Of a DNA stretch of 64,000 nt, positions 17,820 to 25,427 are shown in pieces (the stretch's first letter is position 1; the number at the start of each line of letters is the position of its first letter). The stretch comes from Xenophilus aerolatus (GTDB lineage Bacteria; Pseudomonadota; Gammaproteobacteria; Burkholderiales; Burkholderiaceae_C), in NCBI GenBank assembly GCA_029968055.1, contig JASCNX010000001.1:1612001-1676000 (forward strand), in the 5' to 3' direction. A program made the position numbers and the translations under genes. The notes under the pieces were generated by a model. It was not told the origin of the DNA. It searched no databases and saw only the letters and a program-made list of their open reading frames with translations.

Positions 17820-19564
17820 CCGCCGGGCTGCAGCACGGCCGCCGCGCTACCCGTCCAGCGCAGCACGACGAACTCCGCGGGCCGCAGCAACGCCATGCCG
17901 ATTTCGCACACCACCCTGCCCTGCGCGACGTCGGCGGGCGTCATGGTGCGGCCCAGCGCGCACTGCACGTACCAGGCGTCGCGCGGGCGGCCGCCCTGCA
18001 GCGCGCCCTCGCGCCACTGGCCCCGCAGGAAGTTGTCGACGGTCGCGCCCACCCGGGCCCACAAGGCCTCGCCTTGCGGCTCGAAGGCGACCCAGCGCAG
18101 CCCCGCATCGAGCGAGGCCTCGACGGCGTCGGCGTACCGGCGCAGGTTGACGTAGCGCCACTGCGGGTCCGACGACAGCGTGCGCGCGCCCCACAGCACG
18201 AGCCCGCGGCCGATGAATTCGCGAAAGCAGTTGACGCCCAGCGGGTTGAGCTGGTCCTGCTCGTGGGCGCTCACGGGCTGCTCGGCTCGGACGACGCCTT
18301 CCACCGCCAGGTTGGCCGGCGCATGGTGCGCGCCGCGCAGCAGGTCAGACCGCGCGTACAGGCCCGCGACGGCGCCGCTGGGCGGCACGGTGATCGTGGC
18401 GCCGACGACGCCCGGCGGCGGCAGCGGGTCGGGCACCACCAGGCAGGGCCAGTGCAGCGCGGCGTGGGGCGAATCGACCTCGGCACGCAGCGCCTGCACG
18501 TCGGCCACCGTCAGGCCGGGCGCCGTGTCGAGCAGTGCCATGCGCCACATCCCCGGCATGTCGACATGGGCGACCAGGGACGTGCGCAGCGTGGCAGCGT
18601 CGGGCCGCAGGCTGCTGCCCGGGGCCGCGACGAGGCGCACGTCGCCCAGGTGGGCCAGCGAGGCGAGCGCGGCGGCGTAGCTGCCGGGCCCGTCGCTCGC
18701 GGCCAGGGGCGGCAGGCCGCCGTCGGTGCCGCCGGCCAGCACGACGGCGGCGAGCCCGTCGGCATCGGGCACGAGCGAACGCACGGCGTCGAGCAGCACC
18801 CAGGCATCGGCGGCGGGGCCCAGTTCGCACCACACGGGCGCCCGCCCCGCGGCCGCGGCCTCGCGCGACACCACGGTTCCCAGCCAGCGGGGATGCAGGG
18901 CGGACAGCGCCAGCCCCGACCAGGCGTCCATCGGCAGGCCCTCGGCGTCGAAACAGGCCAGCTCGATGCTGAGGATGCGGCTGACGCCGACGCGGCCGTG
19001 CACCACCCGGCGGCCCTGGCGGTCGTGCCAGCGGCCCTCGGCGTCGGCGAGGCATTCGACGACCGTGCCTTCGGCGGTGGTGGTGCGCAGCAGGGCGCCG
19101 GGCTCGGCATGGCTCATGGCGCGCAGGGTCGCCGGGCTGGCGCGCTCGCGCAGCCGGACGACGCCGTTGCCCAGGCGCCCCGGCGTGGCGGCATGCAGGA
19201 CGATGGCGCGGTCCTCCGGATCGCCTTCGGGGTGCACCGGCGCGCTTGCCGCCGTGGCCGCGCCCACGGTGCGATGCACGTACAGGCGTTCGCCGCCGTT
19301 GTCGAAGAAGGCGCGCACGGCCAGCGCGATGTGGTTGGTGTGCGGCGCAAGGCCGCCCGCGCCGTCGTCGAGCCACAGGGGCTGGGGGCCGCCGTAGACG
19401 CGCTCGAAGTCCGCCACGCTCGCGAGCACCGGCGGCAGCCCCTGCACCGGCCCGCGGCGCGTGGGCCCGACGAAGGCAGCGACGTGCGTGGCCGCCAGGG
19501 TGATGGTGGGGCCCGACGAGAGCGTCTCTTCCACGTAGACGCCGGGAGAGGTGTAGGCCGCCAA
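17816..19564 (-). CDS. Phage-type contractile tail sheath protein, solitary
   Basis: The only usable start is a TTG at 19564, preceded by GGGAGG ten bases upstream; an in-frame TGA lies just before. The 582-residue product opens AAYTSPGVYVEETLSSGP, the sheath N-terminal signature, and its C-terminal domain shows LNPLGVNCFREFIGRGLVLW, GARTLSSDPQWRYVNLRRY and RPAEFVVLRW, conserved in contractile phage tails and extracellular contractile injection systems. No tube, baseplate, tape-measure, spike or ATPase genes lie nearby, so it is not part of a recognisable prophage or eCIS locus. Its GC matches the chromosome. It may be domesticated, a remnant, or part of a system encoded elsewhere. Confidence 0.85.
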   Translation of the reverse strand: MAAYTSPGVYVEETLSSGPTITLAATHVAAFVGPTRRGPVQGLPPVLASVADFERVYGGPQPLWLDDGAGGLAPHTNHIALAVRAFFDNGGERLYVHRTVGAATAASAPVHPEGDPEDRAIVLHAATPGRLGNGVVRLRERASPATLRAMSHAEPGALLRTTTAEGTVVECLADAEGRWHDRQGRRVVHGRVGVSRILSIELACFDAEGLPMDAWSGLALSALHPRWLGTVVSREAAAAGRAPVWCELGPAADAWVLLDAVRSLVPDADGLAAVVLAGGTDGGLPPLAASDGPGSYAAALASLAHLGDVRLVAAPGSSLRPDAATLRTSLVAHVDMPGMWRMALLDTAPGLTVADVQALRAEVDSPHAALHWPCLVVPDPLPPPGVVGATITVPPSGAVAGLYARSDLLRGAHHAPANLAVEGVVRAEQPVSAHEQDQLNPLGVNCFREFIGRGLVLWGARTLSSDPQWRYVNLRRYADAVEASLDAGLRWVAFEPQGEALWARVGATVDNFLRGQWREGALQGGRPRDAWYVQCALGRTMTPADVAQGRVVCEIGMALLRPAEFVVLRWTGSAAAVLQPGG

Positions 19565-19737
19565 AGCTCAGCGCCTCCCTGGGCCGGGGCGGCAGAGCAG
19601 GACGCGGCGAGACGAGCAGGCAGCCATGGGGGCGCGGCGAAAGGTCCGGGAATGGGCGGACCATTGTGGGCACGGCCCCGCGCGCTGCCCATCTGCCGGA
19701 TGGCCAGTCGGCCACTCCGCGGCGGCCAGGGGGTCGG

Positions 19738-20733
19738 TCAGTCGGCCGCTTCGTCCCGATCGCCCGGCGCGTCGTCGTCGGCGCGGCGGCCGGTGCCCTT
19801 CTTGGCCTTGAGCGCGGCCTCGCGCCGCTTGCGCAACTCGGCCTCGGCCTTGCGGCCGTCCGACAGCCACTTGGTGAACTGGTTGACCGTCTCGAGCGTG
19901 ATGCGCCCGAGCGCGCCGCTGCGGAAGTCGGTGATCAGCGCCTCGGCCGCCTTCTGCCGGTCGATCCGCCCGCCGCTGATCAGCGCGCCGCGCTTGCGGC
20001 CGATGGCGTCGAGGATGTCCTCGTCGGCCTGGGTGCACAACGCCGCCTGGGCGGTGTCGGACGCCAGCTTGTAGCGGCTGCGCAGCGCCTCGGTGTACTG
20101 GGCCTTGAGGTAGGCGATGAGTTCCAGCGCGCCTTCCTCGTCGTCGTAGGCGTTGCGGCCCACCGCGCCGCTGATGGCCAGGCGGTAGCCGCTCTCGGGC
20201 ACGATGATCTTGGGCCACAGCATGCCCGGCGTGTCGTAGAGGTAGAAGTCGTCGGCCAGCAGGATGCGCTGCTCCTGCTTGGTGACGCCCGCCTCGTCGG
20301 CCGCCTTGGCCTGGCGCTTCAGGCTCAGGGTGTTGATGAGGGTCGACTTGCCCACGTTGGGCACGCCGCAGATCAGCACGCGCATGGGCTTGGCCAGCCC
20401 GCCGCGGTTGGGCGACAGGCGGTGGCAGGCGTCGATGATGGCCTGGCGCTGGGCCGGCGCGGTCTGGCTCGCATCGAGCGCGATGGCGCCGGTGGCGCTC
20501 TGGGCCTGGTAGTGGGCCAGCCACTCGGCCGTGCGTGCCGGGTCGGCCAGGTCCTGCTTGTTGAGGATCTTCAGCCGCGGCTTGACGGAGGTCATGCCCT
20601 CGATGGCCGGGTTGGCGCTGGAGCCGGGCAGGCGCGCGTCGAGCAGCTCGATCACGACGTCGGTGGTCTTGAGCCGCTCCGCGATCGCCTTGCGGGTGGC
20701 ATTCATGTGACCGGGGAACCACTGGATCGTCAT
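19738..20733 (-). CDS. ylqF: Ribosome biogenesis GTPase YlqF/RbgA
   Basis: The 331-residue circularly permuted GTPase starts at the ATG giving MTIQWFPGHMNATRKAI, the hallmark YlqF N-terminus. The permuted order is visible: G4 LNKQDLAD comes before G1 CGVPNVGKST and G3 DTPGMLWP. RbgA helps late assembly of the large ribosomal subunit. The C-terminus ends in a charged Lys/Arg/Asp tail somewhat longer than in Bacillus. It stands alone between the sheath gene and the GNAT gene. Confidence 0.95.
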   Translation of the reverse strand: MTIQWFPGHMNATRKAIAERLKTTDVVIELLDARLPGSSANPAIEGMTSVKPRLKILNKQDLADPARTAEWLAHYQAQSATGAIALDASQTAPAQRQAIIDACHRLSPNRGGLAKPMRVLICGVPNVGKSTLINTLSLKRQAKAADEAGVTKQEQRILLADDFYLYDTPGMLWPKIIVPESGYRLAISGAVGRNAYDDEEGALELIAYLKAQYTEALRSRYKLASDTAQAALCTQADEDILDAIGRKRGALISGGRIDRQKAAEALITDFRSGALGRITLETVNQFTKWLSDGRKAEAELRKRREAALKAKKGTGRRADDDAPGDRDEAAD

Positions 20734-20839
20734 CGGGGCGCTGGCTGCTGGCAGGAAGAAGAAAGAGCGCGATTGTCCGCGCTCGGCGGCGCGGCTCGAC
20801 TCGCCGTCGAAAAGAGAGTCGCCCGCGCCGCGCGCCGCC

Positions 20840-21925
20840 TCAGCCGCGCGCGGCCAGCCAGGCGCCGATCGCCTCGCGCGGCACCTGGTAGAAGGCCTCG
20901 CGCCGGTAGACCTCGTAGCCCATCTGGCGGTTGACGGCGAGCATCGGCGCGTTGGCTTCGGCATTGAAGGTGACGGCACGGCGCAGCGTGGGGTGCAGCT
21001 CGCGTGCGCCGATCAGCAGCGCCGCCTTCACCGCCTTGGCCAGGCCCAGCCCGCGCCAGCGCGGGTCGCAGCCGGTGAGCTTCTGCCACAGCACCTCGGG
21101 CATGCGCGCGTCCCACGAGCCGATGCTCAGCGCCGCCACCTCGCCGGCCGCATCGAGCAGCAGCACCACGTGGTGCGCGCCGCCGCGGGCGTCCATGTCG
21201 GCGTACCAGCTGCGGAAGTCATCCAGTTCGTGCCGCACGGGCGGGCCTTCGAGCGCGCCGAGCGGCACGTCGCGGAACAGCCGGTCGAACACCGACAGCA
21301 GCTGGGCCAGCCGGTCCAGCGGCACGCGGCCGGCGTGCAGTTCCCAGCGCAGGCCGCGCGCGGCGATGGCCGGCGCCTCGCGCCAGCGCTGCAGGAGCGC
21401 GGGGTCGAGCCGGTCGAAGTGCAGCCGGTTCTGCACCGTCGCCAGCCGCGGCGGCGTGCCAAGCGACGCCAGCCAGGCCCAGGCCGCCGGGTCGTGCGCC
21501 TGCACGGTCACCAGCGTGCGCCCCTGCGCCGTGGCGAAGCTGTGCAGCGTGCCGAGCATGCGGCTCGCGATGCCGCGCCGCCGCCAGGCTGGCAGCACGT
21601 AGCACCAGGCGTCGGCCAGCGCGGCATGCTCCTGCGCACCGGGTGCGCCGGGGCGGCGGATGCTGGCCAGCAGGTTGCCCACGGGCTCGCCGTCGGCCGC
21701 CACGGCGGTCCAGCGGTGGTGCTGCACCAGCGGCTCTTCGCGCTGCAGGGTGCGGACGAACTCGTCATCGCTCGTCAGCGGCATGTCGGGCGCGCGGTCG
21801 AGGTCGCGCAGGCGGCGGTAGCGCTGGTAGGCGGTCCAGGTCGACGCGCTGGCAGCGTGCACGTCGAAGGGCTCGATGCGGACCTCGGGCGCGCGCGCCC
21901 GGTCCGCGAGGGGATCGTGTGTCAT
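20840..21925 (-). CDS. Tandem GNAT-family N-acetyltransferase
   Basis: A 361-residue protein (ATG at 21925) with two GNAT-like halves. The first has the acetyl-CoA loop PAWRRRGIASRMLGTLHSFA near residues 130-150; the second has the WRGLGLAKAVKAALL loop near residues 300-315. Double-GNAT proteins of this length are usually small-molecule acetyltransferases. A 105-base leader separates it from a possible small Cys-containing peptide gene and a GC-rich hairpin at 21994-22012, so its expression may be attenuated. Substrate unknown. Confidence 0.8.
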   Translation of the reverse strand: MTHDPLADRARAPEVRIEPFDVHAASASTWTAYQRYRRLRDLDRAPDMPLTSDDEFVRTLQREEPLVQHHRWTAVAADGEPVGNLLASIRRPGAPGAQEHAALADAWCYVLPAWRRRGIASRMLGTLHSFATAQGRTLVTVQAHDPAAWAWLASLGTPPRLATVQNRLHFDRLDPALLQRWREAPAIAARGLRWELHAGRVPLDRLAQLLSVFDRLFRDVPLGALEGPPVRHELDDFRSWYADMDARGGAHHVVLLLDAAGEVAALSIGSWDARMPEVLWQKLTGCDPRWRGLGLAKAVKAALLIGARELHPTLRRAVTFNAEANAPMLAVNRQMGYEVYRREAFYQVPREAIGAWLAARG

Positions 21926-21993
21926 GGGTTTCCCACGGGAACGACGGCCGCACCCACGCAGGGCGTAAGCGCGGAGCGTCTGGAACTGGAGGG

Positions 21994-22012
21994 CGCCGGC
22001 GCGGGGCCGGCG
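21994..22012 (-). promoter_or_regulatory. GC-rich hairpin between leader peptide and GNAT gene
   Basis: A seven-base-pair stem (CGCCGGC paired with GCCGGCG) with a five-base loop lies between the stop of the small ORF at 22030 and the GNAT start at 21925. There is no clear U-tract, so it is not a textbook intrinsic terminator; it could be an attenuator element or a translational block. Confidence 0.35.
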
Positions 22013-22029
22013 GTGTGCGGAGCGCGGCC

Positions 22030-22110
22030 TCAGCCGCGCGGCATGTGCGAGCGGTGACAGCCCGGCATGCACACAGGTGCGGATGCGATGGGGAAGAAGC
22101 GGTTCGACAT
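22030..22110 (-). CDS. Possible 26-residue leader peptide upstream of GNAT gene
   Basis: A short frame begins MSNRFFPIASAP and ends VCMPGCHRSHMPRG. It has a near-perfect ribosome site (AGGAGGTG at 22114-22121, three bases of spacer before the ATG), far stronger than those of most genes in the window. Two Cys and two His near the end are the sort of residues whose codons could stall a ribosome or bind metal. It lies 105 bases before the GNAT gene on the same strand with a hairpin between. No family is recognised; existence as a translated peptide is inferred from the ribosome site alone. Confidence 0.5.
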   Translation of the reverse strand: MSNRFFPIASAPVCMPGCHRSHMPRG

Positions 22111-22257
22111 GGGCACCTCCTGTTCGCGTTGTTGTGGGATCGAGCGCATCACTCTACCGACGGATCGCGCCGCCGGCCAGCGCGGTGTGGCGTGCACGCA
22201 CAAGCTCAACGGCCATGACGGTCGCGCGTGCTCGCCGCGCTCGACGGCCTGGCCCGG

Positions 22258-22686
22258 TCAGCGCGCCGGCGCCGCGTCCTCCACCGGCACCAGGATCGCG
22301 TCGCCCGTGGCGACCAGCTTGCGCGTGGCCGCGTCGCCGGCCCGCGCTTCGGCGAACAGCTCGGCCGTGGTGAAGACCTGCTTGCGCCCCGCGCGCACCA
22401 CGCGGCCCTTGGCGACGAAACGCTCGCCCACCGCCGGCGCCAGGCAGTTGACCGCGAAGTGCGACGCGAGCACGCGGCCCGACACGGTCGCCGCCGCGAA
22501 GCCGCAGACGGTGTCGATCAGCGCGCCGATCAGCCCCGCGTGCAGGAAGCCGGCGTACTGGCCCATGTCCTGCGCGCGCCAGGCGAGCTGCAGCTCGGCC
22601 TGGCCGTCGGCGGCCTGCGTGACCTCGAAGCCGGCCCAGCGGTTGAAGGCGGCACTGGCATTGATGGCGGCGATCGTGTCGAGCAT
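22258..22686 (-). CDS. PaaI-family thioesterase (hotdog fold)
   Basis: A 142-residue protein starting MLDTIAAINASAAFNRWAGF. The hotdog signature is GQYAGFLHAGLIGALIDTVCGFAA, with the HAG-x-x-x-x-x-x-D/E catalytic pattern of PaaI/4HBT thioesterases, and FAVNCLAPAVGERFVAKGRVVRAGR follows. It should hydrolyse an acyl-CoA in the cytosol. It is divergent from the MuiA gene. Length and motif make the family assignment firm; the acyl group is unknown. Confidence 0.88.
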   Translation of the reverse strand: MLDTIAAINASAAFNRWAGFEVTQAADGQAELQLAWRAQDMGQYAGFLHAGLIGALIDTVCGFAAATVSGRVLASHFAVNCLAPAVGERFVAKGRVVRAGRKQVFTTAELFAEARAGDAATRKLVATGDAILVPVEDAAPAR

Positions 22687-22973
22687 CGGAGGACTCCTGG
22701 AGGAACGGTGCGAGCACTCTAGGAAGCGCGGGCGCCGCGCGTCGTCTCGTGCGCGACGCCATCGCCCGCGGCGGTTGCGTGGGCGACAGACGCGCGGGCG
22801 ACACCGCTGCTCGCTGCGAAGTAATCGACGGCCGTCCGCCGCCATGCCACGGGCGCTGAGGGCTTCTTTTTTCTCGGAAAGGCGAATGCGCCAACCCCGA
22901 AACGCCGCGTGCGCCGTATGAGCCTCATCGCCGCCTGCGGGTGGCGCGTTCCTCAACCCCGGAGAAGCCCACC

Positions 22974-24623
22974 ATGCCCTTCCTGCCCCCGCCCCTCCTG
23001 CGCCCCGCGCCGCTGCTGGCCGCACTCGCCGCGGCCCTTGCCCTGCCGGCTGCCGCCCTCGACGTGCCGACGCCCGCGGCGGTCGCGTCACGCATCGCGC
23101 AAGTCAAGGTCTACCCGGGCAGCGCGACCGTCGAGCGCGTGGCCCGCATCCCGGCCGGCAGCCGCAGCATCACCCTCGCCTGCCTGCCGGCGGGCCTGGA
23201 CGTGCAGAGCCTGCAGGTGAGCGCCGATGCCTCGGTGCGCGTGGGCGAGACCTCGGTCGTCACCGAGCCGCGCGCGCTGTCGGCGGCCTGCGCCACCAGT
23301 GCGCTCGACGGCCGCATCCGCGCGCTGGAAGACCAGAAGGCCACGCTGCAGGCCGAACGCGATGCGCTGGGCCTGGTCACCGGCTACCTGAAGGGCCTGG
23401 GTGGCGGCGGCGACGGAGATGCGAGGCGGCCGGCGCTCGATGCGCGCAACCTGGCCGCCACCGCCGACGCGCTGCGCCGCACCGGGCAGGAGTCGCTGCT
23501 GCGCCAGCACCAGATCGACCGGGGGCAGGAAGACCTCGACCGGCAGCTGCAGCCCCTGCTGGCCGAGCGGCAGCGCAGCCAGGGGGGCGCGAACGGCCAG
23601 GTCACGGCGGTCACGGTGACGCTCGACGCACCGCGCGAGGCCGAGCTGCGCCTGAGCTACCAGGTGGCCGGCCCCGGCTGGACGCCCACCTACCGCGCGC
23701 TGCTCGACACCACCACCCGCAAGCTGCGCATCGAGCGCCAGGCGCTGGTGGCGCAGGCCACGGGCGAGGACTGGCGCGGCGTGAAGCTGGTGCTGTCCAC
23801 CGGCCAGCCGCGGCGCAACACGGCCGGCCGCACGCCGGTGCCGTGGCGCATCGGCGTCGAGCCGCCGCAGCAGCAGCTCGCGCGCGAGGACAGCGCCTCG
23901 CGCCTGGCCATGGTGCCGGCGCCCGCGGCGCCCATGGCCGCGGCCAAGGCCATGGCACCGGAGCGGCCGCTCTTCGACGTCAACGTGTTCCAGAACAGCT
24001 TTGCCACCGAGTTCGACGTGACCCAGCCGATCGACGTGCCGTCCAACGGCCAGCGCGTGGCCATGCCGCTCGGCCAGCATGAAGACACGGCGCAGGTGGC
24101 GGTGCGGGTCAGCCCGCGGCTGGAGGCGGCGGGCTACCTGGTCGCCGACATGGCGCAGCCGGAGGGCGTGTGGCCGGCGGGTGCGCTGCAGCTGTACTGC
24201 GACGGCGCCTTCGTGGGCAGCGGCCAGTGGAGCGCGCCGGGCAACGTCGACGGGCCGGCGCGCGTCACGCTCTCCTTCGGCCGCGACGAACTGGTGCGCG
24301 TCACCGCCGAGCCCGAGCGCGACAACCAGGGCAGCGGCGGTTTCGCCGGCAGCCGTGTCGAGCGCCAGGTGCAGCGCGCGTACTTGGTGGAGAGCCGGCA
24401 CCGCACGCCGATCGCGCTGCAGGTGCTGGAAGCCGCGCCGGTGTCGGTGAACGACCAGGTGCGGGTGGCGGCGCAGTTCTCGCCGCAGCCGGCCGAGCTG
24501 GCCTGGAACCGGCAGCCCGGCGTCGCGATGTGGCGCGCCGAGCTGAAGGCCGGCCAGAGTGCCCGCTTCACGGCGGACTACACCATCGGCTTCCCGAAGG
24601 ACGCCCGGCTGCAGGAGCGCTGA
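22974..24623 (+). CDS. Mucoidy-inhibitor MuiA family protein (DUF4139)
   Basis: The ATG at 22974 follows a GGAG site and gives 549 residues with a signal peptide (LLAALAAALALPAAALDV). The N-terminal DUF4140-like part contains VYPGSATVERVARIPAGS, a helical coiled region follows (RIRALEDQKATLQAERDALG), and the large C-terminal beta-rich DUF4139 domain includes LRLSYQVAGPGWTPTYRALLDT and EDWRGVKLVLSTGQP. MuiA-type proteins were named for suppressing mucoid colony growth when overexpressed; the biochemical role is unknown. The protein is expected in the periplasm or cell envelope. Confidence 0.88.
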   Translation: MPFLPPPLLRPAPLLAALAAALALPAAALDVPTPAAVASRIAQVKVYPGSATVERVARIPAGSRSITLACLPAGLDVQSLQVSADASVRVGETSVVTEPRALSAACATSALDGRIRALEDQKATLQAERDALGLVTGYLKGLGGGGDGDARRPALDARNLAATADALRRTGQESLLRQHQIDRGQEDLDRQLQPLLAERQRSQGGANGQVTAVTVTLDAPREAELRLSYQVAGPGWTPTYRALLDTTTRKLRIERQALVAQATGEDWRGVKLVLSTGQPRRNTAGRTPVPWRIGVEPPQQQLAREDSASRLAMVPAPAAPMAAAKAMAPERPLFDVNVFQNSFATEFDVTQPIDVPSNGQRVAMPLGQHEDTAQVAVRVSPRLEAAGYLVADMAQPEGVWPAGALQLYCDGAFVGSGQWSAPGNVDGPARVTLSFGRDELVRVTAEPERDNQGSGGFAGSRVERQVQRAYLVESRHRTPIALQVLEAAPVSVNDQVRVAAQFSPQPAELAWNRQPGVAMWRAELKAGQSARFTADYTIGFPKDARLQER

Positions 24624-24635
24624 GCGGCCCTGCGG

Positions 24636-24836
24636 TCAGCGCCAGACGTAGTGGCCGCGCACCATGCGGCCACGGTGGTCGCGGTGCGCGGGCACCCAGA
24701 CCTTCTGCTTGCGGTGATGGGGGCGCGCGTGCGGGCGTTCCATGTGCGGGCCCGGGGGCGGCGGCGGGCGCATGGGCTGGGCAAAGCTGGCTGCGCAAAG
24801 GCCGGCAGCTGCGAGCGCGATCAGGTATTTCTTCAT
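24636..24836 (-). CDS. Small secreted His/Pro/Arg-rich protein
   Basis: A 66-residue protein with a clear signal peptide (MKKYLIALAAAGLCAASFAQ). The mature part is only about 46 residues, with a run of five prolines, at least seven His and many Arg, ending RGRMVRGHYVWR. The closing tryptophan and the HYVW motif recall short YXWXXXHW-type envelope proteins. Ribosome-site context is moderate. Metal binding is possible from the His content but not shown. It is convergent with the MuiA gene, 12 bases apart. Confidence 0.7.
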   Translation of the reverse strand: MKKYLIALAAAGLCAASFAQPMRPPPPPGPHMERPHARPHHRKQKVWVPAHRDHRGRMVRGHYVWR

Positions 24837-25068
24837 GTTGGTGTGTCCTGTGAAAAGTCGAACGAGGTGCCCGCAAGGCACTCCCCGACGCTAGCGCGCA
24901 CCGAGCGGCTGCGGCTGTAGGCAAAGGCCGATGCCGGACCGTGCGCCGATGCGAGCCGGGCGATTGGGCGGTATCGCCGAACGGTGCCTTGGACCTCGGC
25001 CTACGCCTGCCGGCCCGTGCGTGTCGCACCCTGATCGGCATGTTGAATTCCACCAGGAGATGGCACGC

Positions 25069-25425
25069 ATGCAAATCCAGCTGAACACGAGCAATGGCGT
25101 CGAGAACAAGGAATCGCTGGACCGCTGGGCGGACGACGAACTGCGCCACCAGCTGCACCGCTACGCGGACGACCTCACGCGCGTCGAGGTGCACCTGAGC
25201 GACGAGAACGGCCAGCGCGCCAGCGATGCCGACAAGCGCTGCGTGATGGAAGCGCGGCTCGCGCACCATGCGCCGCTGGCCGTGACGCACGATGCCGGGA
25301 CGCTGGACGACGCCTTCCGCGGCGCGCTGGAGAAGCTCAAGCGCCAGATCGAGCACAAGACCGAACGCAGCGCCAAGCACCGCGACCGCACGACGATCCG
25401 CACGGTGGACGGCGCGCAGGAGTGA
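25069..25425 (+). CDS. HPF/RaiA-family ribosome-associated protein
   Basis: The start at 25069 is chosen because AGGAG at 25055-25059 is nine bases upstream; an in-frame ATG at 25060 is too close. The 118-residue protein begins MQIQLNTSNGVENKESLDRW and has RVEVHLSDENGQRASDADKRC followed by MEARLAHHAPLAV and LDDAFRGALEKLKRQIEH, the S30AE/HPF pattern, without the long C-terminal dimerisation domain. Such proteins bind the 30S subunit to hibernate or protect ribosomes. Its stop touches the next gene (GTGA at 25422), hinting at co-translation. Confidence 0.82.
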   Translation: MQIQLNTSNGVENKESLDRWADDELRHQLHRYADDLTRVEVHLSDENGQRASDADKRCVMEARLAHHAPLAVTHDAGTLDDAFRGALEKLKRQIEHKTERSAKHRDRTTIRTVDGAQE

Positions 25426-25427
25426 GG

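Noticed and set aside
16851-19564. Prophage interpretation for the sheath gene
   Set aside because: No integrase, capsid, tube, tape-measure, baseplate or lysis gene is nearby and GC matches the chromosome.
16614-20074. Plus-strand open frames across the sheath and deacylase genes
   Set aside because: Shadows of the minus-strand genes; no ribosome site and no recognisable motif.
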